NCBI RefSeq assembly: GCF_001969815.1
Contig: NZ_MRBK01000049.1
Coordinates: 1 to 32,472 of the forward strand
Source of the DNA: Bacillus swezeyi
GTDB taxonomy: Bacteria; Bacillota; Bacilli; Bacillales; Bacillaceae
Direction of reading: 5' to 3'
Length of the DNA: 32,472 nt
Part shown: positions 1-9,055 of the stretch, piece by piece
Position numbering within the stretch: position 1 is the stretch's first letter
Layout of the letters: every line of letters starts with the position of its first letter
Translations under genes and position numbers: made by a program
The notes under the pieces: model-generated
The model's input: the letters and a program-made list of their open reading frames with translations, nothing else
What the model was told of the DNA's origin: nothing
Databases searched by the model: none

Positions 1-171
1 GACCAATCACCCTTGTCAGCAGCTTTATATATTCACTATATTTCCCCTTCTTGGCTATTTTTTAACAGATAGAATATAACTGAATGTGCTGTATACTCCA
101 AATCTCAATTTTTAAAAATTAAAGTTGATAAAGATAATAAAAATTGGCTTATCTCATCCTTCTGCTTCTAT

Positions 172-205
172 TAAAAACAGATGGCCGCGAGTTGTGCAGC
201 CACCT
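172..205 (-). terminator. possible terminator after yojO
   Basis: Read on the minus strand just past the yojO stop, a TGGC/GCCA-type stem with a long loop is followed by a run of five T. The stem is short and imperfect, so this is a weak call. The rest of bases 1-212 shows no supported gene. Confidence 0.35.
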
Positions 206-212
206 GTCATCA

Positions 213-2126
213 CTATCTTATACTTTTGTTCAAGAGCTTTTTTAAGAGCGGATACAGCACATCTGGAAGCTGGTCAACGTCAGGGACGAAGAGGCTGTAC
301 TTTCCGTACATATCCTGTATCGTTTTGATTTGCGACTCCTCGATTTCACTGTTTGATAAAAACACATTAATCACTTCAATGTTTCTTTTTCTCGCTTCCA
401 TCACCGCTTCATGCGTATCGACGATTCCGTTTTGTTCATAATTAAAGGCGGCCGGCTCCCCGTCTGAAAAGACAATCAAAAATTTTTGCGCTTCACTTCT
501 TTGGACGAGCATTTTCGTCATTTGTCTGATCGCATAACCGTCCCTGTTGTCCTCCTCGGGTTCAAGCTGCATAATGTGCGGCCCGGCGCCTTCTTTTAAG
601 GAATCTGAGAAAGAGACAGCCGTATGAAAATAGTTGGGCTGGCTCGTCTCTGTCGCATCATTCGTATCCTCCCAAAAACCGACGATTTGATGAGGGACTG
701 ATACCGATTTGAGCGCTTCATGAAACAGGACGATGCCTCTTTTCGTCTCCGCCATTTTATCATGCATGCTTGCTGAACAGTCGACGAGCAATGTAAAGAC
801 AGCGTCGATTTCAGTCGACGGTTCTTGCTTTTTGTAAAAGAGCCGCGGATTCCGCTCAGTAAAATACCTTAACAGCTTATTGTTCAGCCTTCCGGCGTGC
901 AAATCTGTTCTGGGCAGTGTTTTTTTATGCTCCAATGTTTTGTGAATCATCTGTTTCAGCCGCTTCTGATACGCTTCGATTGTCTTTGCCTGGCTCTGGT
1001 ATTCCAAGACGTCTTCATTTGAAGGTTGATCAGGCGTCTTAAAAATGGAAAAAGCGTAGCGGTTTTCTTTGCCGCCGTTGGTCCCGCCGGTGTTCGGTTC
1101 ATCTTGGACAGATTCAAGCGATTCCAGCTTCGAATAGTCTTTCCTTTTCGTCTGTTTCGCCGTTCCCTGCACTGTACCGAGCGCTTGGTCGCCATCTTCT
1201 CCTTCTCTTAAAGCGCCTCCCGTTATATCCGTTTTTGCGCCGTGCTCCAGGTCAAATTGCAAAAAGCTCTTAGCTGGGGCTTCCGTTTCCCTGTGCCATG
1301 TCGGCATTTCTTCTTCATGAACTTCTTCATCCCCCGAGCTTTTCTCTTCCAATGTCAAATCTTCGCTCAGCTTTGGCTTTGCTTTTAAATCATCAAAAAG
1401 AGATTCTTCACCAACATGTTCGTAATCCAGTTCAGGAAAAAAGAAGTACGTATTCAGCATATCTTTTTGAAGAACCTCTTCAAAGCCTTCCATTAAATGT
1501 TTCACAATTGAAACGACATCTCCGGTCGAATGTGCTTCATATACACGGTTCAGCTGAGCTTCAATAAATCCTTTGAGCGGATCAATCGATTCATGAATAA
1601 CAGGAATGTCTTCAAGCGGCGACTCGGCCGTCAGTTTGACATAGATTGCGCAAAACAGTGCATCCGTAAAAATGCTCCGCTCCAAATTCAGGGTCAGCTG
1701 GGTCTTAAAATGTTTTCGGTACATGCTTCTGCGGCTTGAAAACACCGCTTTTGTTCCCGGCCGCTCTTTTTTGATGGACTCTTCGATTCTGATATCCTCA
1801 AAAAGCATAAACAGCTGCTTTGCTAGACTCTTAAACTGAAAATGCCGGACGGCATCCAGCATAATTGCACATTCGTTCATCGAGCTGTAGCGGGTGCCGA
1901 TGGACCGCAGGTAGACATCGCTTTTCAGGCCGGCTACCATGTCCCGATAGGCTCGGTCTTTCCAAAAGTGGCTCATATAGACCTTTTTCTCAAACGGATT
2001 GTAATACGACTGAACGCCATACTCCACTTCAACCTGATCGCTTTTCGCCAGCGTTTTTGCCAAATCCGTCAGCTCCATAAACAGAAGAGAGTCGATCTTA
2101 CTGTCATTGAATTTAATAAATTTCAT
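213..2126 (-). CDS. yojO: VWA-domain protein, YojO type
   Basis: A 637-residue protein with a C-terminal von Willebrand A domain. The MIDAS signature VDCSASM (DxSxS) lies near residue 450, and the region before it is acidic and low-complexity (EEKSSGDEEVHEEE). The start at the ATG encoding MKFIKF has a GAGGG ribosome site; the longer reading frame runs back into yojN and lacks one. It lies 10 nt behind yojN, a MoxR-type AAA ATPase. Such ATPase/VWA pairs (MoxR-VWA, NorQ-NorD, CbbQ-CbbO) act together as metal-dependent chaperones that insert cofactors or activate target proteins. The family pairing is established; the target here is unknown. Length and partner match B. subtilis YojO. Confidence 0.88.
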   Translation of the reverse strand: MKFIKFNDSKIDSLLFMELTDLAKTLAKSDQVEVEYGVQSYYNPFEKKVYMSHFWKDRAYRDMVAGLKSDVYLRSIGTRYSSMNECAIMLDAVRHFQFKSLAKQLFMLFEDIRIEESIKKERPGTKAVFSSRRSMYRKHFKTQLTLNLERSIFTDALFCAIYVKLTAESPLEDIPVIHESIDPLKGFIEAQLNRVYEAHSTGDVVSIVKHLMEGFEEVLQKDMLNTYFFFPELDYEHVGEESLFDDLKAKPKLSEDLTLEEKSSGDEEVHEEEMPTWHRETEAPAKSFLQFDLEHGAKTDITGGALREGEDGDQALGTVQGTAKQTKRKDYSKLESLESVQDEPNTGGTNGGKENRYAFSIFKTPDQPSNEDVLEYQSQAKTIEAYQKRLKQMIHKTLEHKKTLPRTDLHAGRLNNKLLRYFTERNPRLFYKKQEPSTEIDAVFTLLVDCSASMHDKMAETKRGIVLFHEALKSVSVPHQIVGFWEDTNDATETSQPNYFHTAVSFSDSLKEGAGPHIMQLEPEEDNRDGYAIRQMTKMLVQRSEAQKFLIVFSDGEPAAFNYEQNGIVDTHEAVMEARKRNIEVINVFLSNSEIEESQIKTIQDMYGKYSLFVPDVDQLPDVLYPLLKKLLNKSIR

Positions 2127-2136
2127 GAAAGAACCC

Positions 2137-3027
2137 TCATTCAAACAAAGTTTGGGCGATATTGCGGACGGCCGCTTTTTCCCGTTCATCGTCAAGCTTT
2201 TCCACAATGCCCCGCTCGATTGCGCGAAGCGGCGGAATGTATGACGCCAGATCGCAAGTATCCAGCAGCGCCCTGATCGAAGCAGCCTCTTCAGACACTT
2301 GTCCGTTGTGCGCCTGTGTCATTAAATCTGAAGACAGGGTCACAAACTGGCTGAGCAGCTTCTCGTCTTTTAATTCAGATTGTGTCTCAAGCACGCCCCT
2401 TAACAGATCACCTTTAATATATGGAACATCAATAATGACAAAACGGTTTTTTAATGCCTCGTTTAACGGAACGGTTCCGACATATCCTTCATTGATGGCT
2501 GCAATGACGCCGAATCCGTCTTGTGCTTTTACGACTTCGCCTGTAAACGGATTTGTCATCATTTTTCGATAATCCAGCACCCCGTTTAAGATGGGCAGGG
2601 TTTCCGGTTTCGCCATGTTGATTTCATCAATATATAGAAAGTGTCCGTGGTTCATCGCTTTTGTAACAGGCCCCTCAATAAATTCAATGGAGGCGTTTCC
2701 GTCTGTATTTTCGATCGTTTTATAGCCGACAAGCGCCTCCGCATCAAGGTCGACAGAACAGTTGACACTGTGCATCGGTTTTTGAAAATAAGCGGACAGC
2801 GTTTCGGCAAGCTTTGTCTTACCAGAGCCTGTAGGGCCTTTTAATAAAACATTTTTTCCGAGCGCCAGCGCGATCAACGCATCGTAAAGAACGGCCCTGT
2901 CCTCGGCTTCATAGCCGGGCGTTCCGATCAATGATTGAAACTCCTCTCCGGCCGGTTTGGCGGCAGACTGAATCAGCCGCTCTTTCATTTTCTCAGGCAG
3001 CTCTAGTTCGTGCAGATCATATTTCAT
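2137..3027 (-). CDS. yojN: MoxR-type AAA+ ATPase, YojN type
   Basis: A 296-residue AAA+ ATPase. Walker A is GPTGSGKTK near residue 64, Walker B is [12 protein letters not shown] near residue 132, followed by a sensor-type stretch (VIAAINEG) and a downstream Arg-rich segment. The composition fits the MoxR/NorQ/CbbQ branch, which works with a VWA partner, here yojO immediately downstream. The ATG is preceded by AAAGGAA at suitable spacing. A vegetative-type promoter lies upstream in the yojM-yojN gap. The two genes almost certainly form one operon that remodels or activates an unidentified client protein. Confidence 0.9.
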   Translation of the reverse strand: MKYDLHELELPEKMKERLIQSAAKPAGEEFQSLIGTPGYEAEDRAVLYDALIALALGKNVLLKGPTGSGKTKLAETLSAYFQKPMHSVNCSVDLDAEALVGYKTIENTDGNASIEFIEGPVTKAMNHGHFLYIDEINMAKPETLPILNGVLDYRKMMTNPFTGEVVKAQDGFGVIAAINEGYVGTVPLNEALKNRFVIIDVPYIKGDLLRGVLETQSELKDEKLLSQFVTLSSDLMTQAHNGQVSEEAASIRALLDTCDLASYIPPLRAIERGIVEKLDDEREKAAVRNIAQTLFE

Positions 3028-3066
3028 ATGTTGTAAGTTCCTTTCTAAAAAGCGTCTTCTATGAAG

Positions 3067-3096
3067 AGTATACTAAACATCAGACGATTTCCTCAA
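3067..3096 (-). promoter_or_regulatory. putative sigma-A promoter of yojN-yojO
   Basis: On the minus strand the -35 is TTGAGG, the spacer 18 bp and the -10 TATACT, about 40 bp before the yojN ATG. The -10 matches five of six consensus bases. Confidence 0.5.
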
Positions 3097-3131
3097 TATA
3101 TATGACTGCTGCCTTTCCCCGCCGAACCGGT

Positions 3132-3725
3132 TTATTCCCTGCCGCTGTTTGTAAGAGCGCCGCAAACCATTCGATCACCCGAGTTTCCGGACGGATTCGT
3201 CAAATCATCATCCTGGTGCTCATGAATGATAAAAGCGCTCCCATCCTGATCAAGCAGGCTGAATTTGCTTGACTTGTCCAAGGTGACATCCGGTGCATTC
3301 ACAACGACATCCACTTTGCCGTCCGCACCGACTTCAATATTCGGCAGATCGCCGGCATGGTGTCCTTTTGGATTGTTAAAACCGTGCTCCTTTTGCGAAG
3401 GATTAAAATGTGCACCAGCGCTTTCAAAGTCAGGCTTTCTGCACTCACCGGTTTCATGGATATGAAAAGCAAGCAATCCCGGCGGCAGATCATATGCGGC
3501 AACTCGAATATCAAGCCCTTCAGACGCTGATTCAGAAACTTCAATAAAGCCCGTTTCAGTACCGTCGCGTTTAATGAGCGGCACTTTCAAATGCTGTGTC
3601 ACCGGTTCAAATGTTTCTGTATGCTCTTGTTCCGCATTCTTTTGCTCAAGCTCTTTCTGCTGTGTGCATGCTGATGCCGAACAAACGAAAATTCCCGCCA
3701 ACAGCACTTTGAATGAACGATTCAA
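3132..3725 (-). CDS. yojM: Cu,Zn superoxide dismutase-like lipoprotein, YojM
   Basis: A 197-residue secreted lipoprotein with an N-terminal hydrophobic signal and a lipobox ending at SASAC near residue 20, then a SodC fold. Visible ligand motifs are FHIHETGEC (two Cu histidines), GAHFNP (bridging histidine), EHG and HHAGD (zinc ligands) and IIHEHQDD (fourth Cu histidine). The disulfide cysteines (GEC, MVCG) and the active-site Arg (GDRMVCG) are present. B. subtilis YojM is known as a SOD paralogue lacking two copper ligands; this copy appears to keep all of them, so it may be an active dismutase. The gene has its own GGGGG-rich ribosome site upstream and is not closely coupled to its neighbours. 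Confidence 0.88.
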   Translation of the reverse strand: MNRSFKVLLAGIFVCSASACTQQKELEQKNAEQEHTETFEPVTQHLKVPLIKRDGTETGFIEVSESASEGLDIRVAAYDLPPGLLAFHIHETGECRKPDFESAGAHFNPSQKEHGFNNPKGHHAGDLPNIEVGADGKVDVVVNAPDVTLDKSSKFSLLDQDGSAFIIHEHQDDDLTNPSGNSGDRMVCGALTNSGRE

Positions 3726-3821
3726 CTAGTGATCCCCCCTTATCTTTTTTCACTTAGTTTAGACAAGGGAAGGATCTGATAAACCTTTCCTTCAAGCAGC
3801 ATGCTCGGGCAATCTGCAACA

Positions 3822-3848
3822 AAAAAAGCCATATAAAATGGCTTTTTA
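3822..3848. terminator. terminator after cwlS
   Basis: A hairpin with AAAAAGCCAT and ATGGCTTTTT arms and a 5-nt loop overlaps the cwlS stop. A/T runs on both sides suit termination in either direction. Confidence 0.8.
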
Positions 3849-5150
3849 AAAAGAATATCGTTTAGCACCGAGGTAGCGCTGCTTCCAATAGGAATTGTTC
3901 ATATCGCTGACGCTGACTCCGGAATCGTTAGCATTGATGAATGTTCCGTTGCCTAGATAAATCCCTACGTGTGAAGGGCCTGCTTTATATGTTGAGAAGA
4001 AGACAAAATCTCCTCTTGAAGGCTGGCTGACAGGCGTCATGGTATTCCAGTATCCGGCCGCACTCAGTCTTGAAACAGATGTGACTTTGTTCAGTGCATA
4101 ATAAATGAAGCCGCTGCAATCAAAGCCTGATGGATTGTTGCCTCCCCATCTGTACGGAACGCCTATATGTTTTTCCGCTTCCGCAATCATGCGCTCGACT
4201 TTGGCGCTTGTCGAAGTGCCGCTTGAAACAGAAGAGTTCGATGAGTTGGATGAAGAGCTTCCCGGAGATGCTGCATTTGATGCACCGGAGATCTTCAGTT
4301 TCTGCCCGACTTGTATCACATCAGTTTTCAAATTGTTGTTTTCTCTGATGCTCTGTACCGTCACATTCAGCGAGTGTGCGATTTTCCACAAAGAATCGCC
4401 TGCCTTAACAGTGTAAGTCGTCGTTTTGGAGCTGCTGCTTGAGCTCGTTTTTTTAGAACTCGAAGACGAACCCGAAGATGATTGACTTCCGCTGGAAACC
4501 TTCCCTTTTACTTTAAGGACTTGGTTCGGGTAAATGGTGTCCGATTTCAAGCTGTTCAGCATTTTGATCTCAGCAACTGTCATATTCAAACCATTGGCGA
4601 TTTTCCATAAAGAATCGCCCAGCTTGACTTTGTAGGTGCTGCTAGAACTGCTAGAAGCGCTTGAACTTTTTGAGCTTGAAGATGAACTGGAGCTTGAAGT
4701 CTTCGAACTGCTGCTTGAGCTGCTGCTTTTTGAACTTCCTTTGACAGTCAGCTTTTGGCCGGGATAAATCATGTCACTGCTTAAACCGTTTAAGCTTTTG
4801 ATTTCCTGCACGCTCGTCTTATAGTCTTTAGCGATCAGCCACAAAGAATCTCCCAATTTGACCGTGTAGGTTGTCCGTGCAGAACTTGAACTGGAGCTCT
4901 CGCTTTTCTTTTTTGTGCTGCTTTTTGATGTACCGCCTGGAACTTCCAGGGTTTGTCCGATATAAATGACTGTAGATGAAAGGTCATTGGCTTTTTGCAG
5001 AGCAGAAACACTTGTCTTGTACTCAGCTGAAAGTTTCCATAACGAGTCACCGTTTTTCACCTTGATGGTCTGGGCTTCTACCGGTGATGCAGCCAATGAA
5101 GTTCCAACTACCGCAGAGGCCGCCAAACCTGCCGCTATCTTCTTCTTCAT
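3846..5150 (-). CDS. cwlS: LysM/NlpC-P60 D,L-endopeptidase, CwlS
   Basis: A 434-residue exported peptidoglycan hydrolase with a signal peptide (to about residue 26). Four LysM repeats lie near residues 28-71, 93-136, 172-215 and 245-289, each carrying GDSLWK/GDSLWL, separated by long Ser-rich linkers. A C-terminal NlpC/P60 domain spans about residues 315-434, with catalytic Cys in SGFDCSGF and His in [10 protein letters not shown]. Enzymes of this group cut the D-gamma-glutamyl-meso-DAP bond and act in daughter-cell separation. Four LysM domains plus position next to yojM match B. subtilis CwlS (YojL); LytF has five and LytE three. A sigma-D promoter is visible about 165 bp upstream. Confidence 0.9.
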   Translation of the reverse strand: MKKKIAAGLAASAVVGTSLAASPVEAQTIKVKNGDSLWKLSAEYKTSVSALQKANDLSSTVIYIGQTLEVPGGTSKSSTKKKSESSSSSSARTTYTVKLGDSLWLIAKDYKTSVQEIKSLNGLSSDMIYPGQKLTVKGSSKSSSSSSSSKTSSSSSSSSSKSSSASSSSSSTYKVKLGDSLWKIANGLNMTVAEIKMLNSLKSDTIYPNQVLKVKGKVSSGSQSSSGSSSSSKKTSSSSSSKTTTYTVKAGDSLWKIAHSLNVTVQSIRENNNLKTDVIQVGQKLKISGASNAASPGSSSSNSSNSSVSSGTSTSAKVERMIAEAEKHIGVPYRWGGNNPSGFDCSGFIYYALNKVTSVSRLSAAGYWNTMTPVSQPSRGDFVFFSTYKAGPSHVGIYLGNGTFINANDSGVSVSDMNNSYWKQRYLGAKRYSF

Positions 5151-5316
5151 AACCTTTTAACCTCCTCTTTCATTTTCATTCTCTCTATGTATGCCATTAC
5201 ATTTGCCGCTGCTTAAGATCACCCAATCAACACATACTGGTGATCTGATCACCGTATGTTTGTCCTTGGCTGATTCCCCCTTTTATACTCTTAAGCACAA
5301 ATGCAATTCACGATTT

Positions 5317-5342
5317 GTATCGGCTGATTTTTAAATTTTTTA
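5317..5342 (-). promoter_or_regulatory. sigma-D promoter of cwlS
   Basis: The minus strand reads TAAA, a 14-bp spacer, then GCCGATAC, against the sigma-D consensus TAAA-N15-GCCGATAT. This fits motility/autolysin-type control of a cell-separation enzyme and leaves an untranslated leader of about 160 nt. Confidence 0.7.
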
Positions 5343-6084
5343 ATAGTTTTTTACAAATTCTATATTCAAAATACAGACTGATAGACACATTGACAAAAAT
5401 CAACACCATTCAACAAACTTTCTATTTCCGGATGATCGAACGGCAGACACCAGCTTTTCATCTCAACTCCAAAAATCAATGACTCAGCAGAAAATCCCGC
5501 GTGAAAAACGGATTTCAAGGGGCGGAAGAAATGATTCATGAGACGGATCACGCTGAAGAAACGCTTTATACCGCGGTTTTTCGACGAGTTTCAGATCAAA
5601 TGTCTTTGTAGAATCATGCGGCTGTCAGAAAGGCAAGGCGAACCTGAAAAGGTAAGAACGTTTTCATTCCCTTTTTCAAACGCCTGTTCATCTTCATCCG
5701 CTTCCAAGTGACAAACTTCCGAAGATGCTTATCCATACATTTCTATTTTCCAGCACAGAACTCCTTCATAAAACCATAAATTGACTATACCATACATTTT
5801 TTTTGCCAACATCCGGAATTCGGAGTGTCTTTTTTTTAGATCAAACGACGTTTTATCATTTTGGGATTCAGTTCTTAAAACCTATCTTAATAAAATAATA
5901 AATAGAAAAGTATATCTTAATGCTTATAACTTTTTTCGTTTTATTAGACTTAATTACCCATCCATCATCAATCGAATGATAGAACATCATGAAAATGTGA
6001 AATTTGTCCGGCGCATTCTTTTTAGCGGCTGCTATGTATTCTTACTGCTTTCATGTCGCATCTTAATGATATGGAGGTGATGTC
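5343..6084. other. gene-poor interval, possible dead gene
   Basis: No convincing intact gene is seen. On the minus strand between about 5370 and 5760, coding-like stretches fall in different frames and are interrupted by stops, for example one with FEKGNENVLTFSG and another with LVEKPRYKAFLQRDPSHE. This is what a frameshifted remnant looks like, but I cannot name the family. B. subtilis has yojK and yojJ (cdaS) between cwlS and yojI and neither is recognisable here. A plus-strand frame at 5781-6080 lacks a ribosome site and family features, so it is not called. Confidence 0.35.
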
Positions 6085-6195
6085 ATGACCATTCAAAAAA
6101 TATGTCAGTATTTATGTTCCTTCCTGGGTGTCATATCTCTTTCCTTTATTTACGTACAGATGTTTAAAAAAACAAAACAGACAAAGAAAGATTAA
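6085..6195 (+). CDS. 36-aa membrane peptide
   Basis: A short open frame with a strong ribosome site (GGAGGTGATGTC before ATG) encodes MTIQKICQYLC followed by one hydrophobic helix and a Lys-rich tail ending KKTKQTKKD. The layout fits a single-pass small membrane protein with its tail inside the cell. It ends about 10 bp before the yojI promoter. No family is recognised; the support is the ribosome site and the membrane-peptide pattern. Confidence 0.5.
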   Translation: MTIQKICQYLCSFLGVISLSFIYVQMFKKTKQTKKD

Positions 6196-6206
6196 GCAGA
6201 CATTTA

Positions 6207-6234
6207 TTGCATTTTATACATAACGTGTTATAAT
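6207..6234 (+). promoter_or_regulatory. sigma-A promoter of yojI
   Basis: TTGCAT, 16-bp spacer, TATAAT, about 35 bp before the yojI ATG. Confidence 0.65.
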
Positions 6235-6268
6235 TTCTCTCGTTATCCAAAAGAAACGGGGAACATAT

Positions 6269-7627
6269 ATGAGGGAAACAAAGAATTTGAGGGAAAAAAC
6301 GAAGCAATTTTTAACGATATTGATTCCGATTCTGATCACACAGGTAGGATTATCTTTGATCACGTTTCTTGACACGGTGATGTCCGGTAAAGTCAGTGCC
6401 GCCGATCTCGCCGGTGTCGCGATCGGGTCGAGTTTATGGGTACCTGTTTATACAGGGCTGGCCGGCATATTGACAGCTGTCACGCCCATTGTTGCACAGC
6501 TGATGGGAGCCAAGCAGCAAAAGGACGTTCCCTACACTGTGATTCAATCGATTTATGTGGCGGGTATACTCAGCATTCTTATCGTGACTTCCGGTTTTTT
6601 TCTGATTGATCCAATCTTGGAGAAGCTCCAGCTTGAGCAAAAAGTGTCTCTCATTGCAAAGCAATATTTGTCTTATCTCGGGTTCGGCATTTTGCCGCTG
6701 TTTGTGTACAACGTGATGCGCTGTTTTATTGATTCTCTCGGGAAAACAAGAGTAACAATGCTAATCACACTATGTTCTTTGCCAATCAATTTTGCATTAA
6801 ATTATCTATTTATCTTCGGAAATTTCGGATTTCCCAAATTGGGAGGAGCCGGAGCAGGCTTGGCTTCCGCTTTAACCTATTGGTGCATTTGTCTGATTTC
6901 CTTATACATCGTTCATAGGAAAACTCCTTTTTATCAGTTTAGGGTTTTCGAATCATTCTACCCGTATTCGTTTGCCGAAAGTTTGAAACTCTTGAAAATC
7001 GGTCTTCCCATCGGGTTTGCAATCTTCTTTGAGACGAGTATTTTTGCGGCCGTCACCTTGCTGATGAGCCACTTTGACACCGTCACGATTGCGTCCCATC
7101 AAGCAGCAATGAACTTCGCTTCTCTTCTTTATATGCTGCCGCTCAGCGTCTCAATGACATTGACGATTGTCGTCGGATTTGAAGCCGGGGCAAAACGTTT
7201 TAAAGATTCGAGGGCTTACAGCTACCTTGGCATCTCGATTGCGGTTGGTTTTTCATTATTCACCGCGCTTATTATTTTATTGTTCAGACAGCAAATTGCC
7301 GGGATGTACGCAGCAAACCCTGAGGTATTGCTCCTGACAAAACACTTTTTGCTGTATGCATTGTTTTTTCAGCTTTCAGATGCAATCGCCGCCCCGATTC
7401 AAGGAGCGCTCAGGGGGTATAAAGATGTCAACTATACCCTTGTCACAGCTTTGATTTCTTACTGGATCATCGGGCTTCCGGTCGGGTTTTTCATCGGCAC
7501 ATATACGCCGTTTGGAGCGTACGGATATTGGATCGGACTCATTGCGGGGCTTGCCGCAGGTGCGATCGGGCTTTTCTTCAGGCTCAAGCTTATCCAAAAC
7601 CGCTTCATTCGCTACCACGGCACTTAA
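6269..7627 (+). CDS. yojI: MATE-family multidrug exporter, YojI/NorM
   Basis: A 452-residue integral membrane protein with about twelve hydrophobic segments. MATE features include the N-terminal stretch FLTILIPILITQ with FLDTVMSGKVSAADLAGVAIG and the second-half copy LKLLKIGLPIGFAIFFE. MATE carriers exchange Na+ or H+ for cationic drugs at the cell membrane. The ATG has a GGGG ribosome site 7 nt upstream and a good promoter before it. It stands alone between convergent or divergent genes and ends at a bidirectional hairpin. The family is clear; the substrate is not visible. Confidence 0.92.
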   Translation: MRETKNLREKTKQFLTILIPILITQVGLSLITFLDTVMSGKVSAADLAGVAIGSSLWVPVYTGLAGILTAVTPIVAQLMGAKQQKDVPYTVIQSIYVAGILSILIVTSGFFLIDPILEKLQLEQKVSLIAKQYLSYLGFGILPLFVYNVMRCFIDSLGKTRVTMLITLCSLPINFALNYLFIFGNFGFPKLGGAGAGLASALTYWCICLISLYIVHRKTPFYQFRVFESFYPYSFAESLKLLKIGLPIGFAIFFETSIFAAVTLLMSHFDTVTIASHQAAMNFASLLYMLPLSVSMTLTIVVGFEAGAKRFKDSRAYSYLGISIAVGFSLFTALIILLFRQQIAGMYAANPEVLLLTKHFLLYALFFQLSDAIAAPIQGALRGYKDVNYTLVTALISYWIIGLPVGFFIGTYTPFGAYGYWIGLIAGLAAGAIGLFFRLKLIQNRFIRYHGT

Positions 7628-7661
7628 AAAAGGTATAGAGCATTTCGCTCTATACCTTTTT
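7626..7661. terminator. bidirectional terminator yojI / bshB2
   Basis: Perfect 10-bp arms GGTATAGAGC and GCTCTATACC with a 5-nt loop, flanked by A6 and T5, between two converging genes. Confidence 0.9.
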
Positions 7662-7671
7662 ATTTTGAATG

Positions 7672-8337
7672 TCAATCATTCCACTGAAAGGTCCAAAATG
7701 TTTCTTTTTCAAACCACGTTTCTACGACAGGCTCGCCATTTGCCAATTTTTTTTCGATTTCTTTCAGCATGCCACCTGTCTGAGATTTGTGCGCTTTTAA
7801 AGCGTTCATTTTAACATCGGCTGCTTCTTTGATATCAAGAACGACATCAGGCTTGCCAAGCACCTCTTCCCTGTGGTGAGTGATCGCCATGCATAAAACG
7901 CGCGGCCGGTCTTCTTTCTTTTTGCGGGATAATGCACGGATGACCGCAGCACCGCATGCATCATGATCGGGATGAACGCCGTGGCCGGGATAAAATGTTA
8001 CAATCAGGCTCGGATCTACATCATCGATGACGGCCTCTATTTGATCGGCCAATTTTTCTTCATCTTCAAATTCGAGTGTTTTATCGCGAAAACCGAGCAT
8101 GCGCAGATCTTGAACATCCATTGCACGGCAAGCATCGATCAATTCCTGCTTTCTGAGAAGAGAAAGAGTTTCCCGATTGGCAAAAAGCGGTTCCCCCATA
8201 TTTCTCCCCATTTCCCCCAGCGTCAGACACGCATATGTCACAGGTATTCCTTCTTTGCGGTTTAAGGCCATCAAGCCGGCCACTCCGAATGATTCATCAT
8301 CAGGATGCGGCAGGACTACTAGTAAATGTTTTTCCAT
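7672..8337 (-). CDS. bshB2: LmbE-family deacetylase, BshB2 (YojG)
   Basis: A 221-residue zinc deacetylase of the LmbE/PIG-L family. The metal site PHPDDES begins near residue 10 and the second motif HGVHPDHDACG lies near residue 120. In Bacillus, BshB1 and BshB2 remove the acetyl group from GlcNAc-malate during bacillithiol synthesis; BshB2 is the yojG product. The ATG has GAAGGTG at correct spacing and sits 16 nt behind yojF, so the two are co-transcribed. The adjacent yojF supports the BshB2 assignment over a generic LmbE enzyme. Confidence 0.9.
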   Translation of the reverse strand: MEKHLLVVLPHPDDESFGVAGLMALNRKEGIPVTYACLTLGEMGRNMGEPLFANRETLSLLRKQELIDACRAMDVQDLRMLGFRDKTLEFEDEEKLADQIEAVIDDVDPSLIVTFYPGHGVHPDHDACGAAVIRALSRKKKEDRPRVLCMAITHHREEVLGKPDVVLDIKEAADVKMNALKAHKSQTGGMLKEIEKKLANGEPVVETWFEKETFWTFQWND

Positions 8338-8353
8338 CTATAACACCTTCTTT

Positions 8354-8704
8354 TTAGACTGCAAATGGCTTTTTGCTGATTTGAAGCGAAATGGCTAGCT
8401 TGCCGCCTGGCAAATAACCGGCAAGAAGCAGCCGTCCTTCATCATCAATTGTATAATCGGTGAGGCCCTCTGCGTAAATCCAGCCGTCTTCTGTTTTTAA
8501 GCCTGTACGATAGGGCCCGTTTCCCGTTATTTTTGCCCGGGAGCAGGCGACCTTCGCATTTCTGATGTATGCAACAACCGTCATGTTCTGCTCATCTTTA
8601 TGGGCAGAATAAGATCCGGTTGTTGTCTCCAAATGAATGTAGACAGGCTGATGTAAAAACGTGTCTAATGAAGCCTGTACATCTTCCTTGTTGATTGCTT
8701 TCAT
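8354..8704 (-). CDS. yojF: YojF family protein (DUF1806)
   Basis: A 116-residue soluble protein beginning MKAINKEDVQ. The ATG at 8704 has GGGAG 4 nt upstream; the longer frame overlaps the preceding gene and is not needed. It lies between an uncharacterised helical protein (1-nt gap upstream) and bshB2 (16-nt gap downstream), so all three share an operon. YojF is a conserved companion of bshB2 with no established biochemical role; linkage to thiol metabolism is inferred from position. Confidence 0.85.
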   Translation of the reverse strand: MKAINKEDVQASLDTFLHQPVYIHLETTTGSYSAHKDEQNMTVVAYIRNAKVACSRAKITGNGPYRTGLKTEDGWIYAEGLTDYTIDDEGRLLLAGYLPGGKLAISLQISKKPFAV

Positions 8705-8705
8705 G

Positions 8706-8981
8706 TTACTCCCTGCTTTCTCCATTTGATAATAGCTGCAAGCGTTCTGTATGCAGCTCAATCAGGTTTAGCTTTATATCTGTTTCTAAGGCGGAATTTA
8801 AAATGCGCTGAACGGATTGAACATATTTTTCATACCTCGTCTTTCTGAGCCTTGGGTGTGTTCTGAGGTCATTCAGTTCATCATCAATCGCCTGATAAAG
8901 GGTCCGCTTCCCCTCTCCGTTCATCGTTCTGTTCTTCCAGAGGGTCAGATATGCCTTGAAAAGTTCAGGTTCGTTTGCCAT
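8706..8981 (-). CDS. unknown small helical protein upstream of yojF
   Basis: A 91-residue charged, probably all-helical protein starting MANEPELFKAYLTLW and rich in Glu, Arg and Leu, with no signal peptide or membrane segment. The start was chosen at MANEP because a GGAGG lies 10 nt upstream; the longer frame adds nine unlikely residues. It is the first gene of an apparent operon with yojF and bshB2, whose start follows its stop by 1 nt. I do not recognise the family. Confidence 0.7.
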   Translation of the reverse strand: MANEPELFKAYLTLWKNRTMNGEGKRTLYQAIDDELNDLRTHPRLRKTRYEKYVQSVQRILNSALETDIKLNLIELHTERLQLLSNGESRE

Positions 8982-9055
8982 ACCAAATCGACCTCCGAAT
9001 CCTCTCAATCATGTTTAATTATACATGACCGGCGCTTCTTGAAAAGAAAAAGGGC

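Noticed and set aside
1842..2276. 144-codon plus-strand open frame
   Set aside because: It is antisense to yojO/yojN, has no ribosome site and no family features; the minus-strand proteins are clearly real.
4420..4920. Repeated AGC/CTG-rich DNA that looks like a repeat array
   Set aside because: These are the Ser-rich linkers and LysM repeats of cwlS, not CRISPR or a mobile repeat; unit lengths and spacers are irregular.
5781..6080. 99-codon plus-strand frame upstream of the 36-aa gene
   Set aside because: No ribosome site, AT-driven composition and no recognisable domain.
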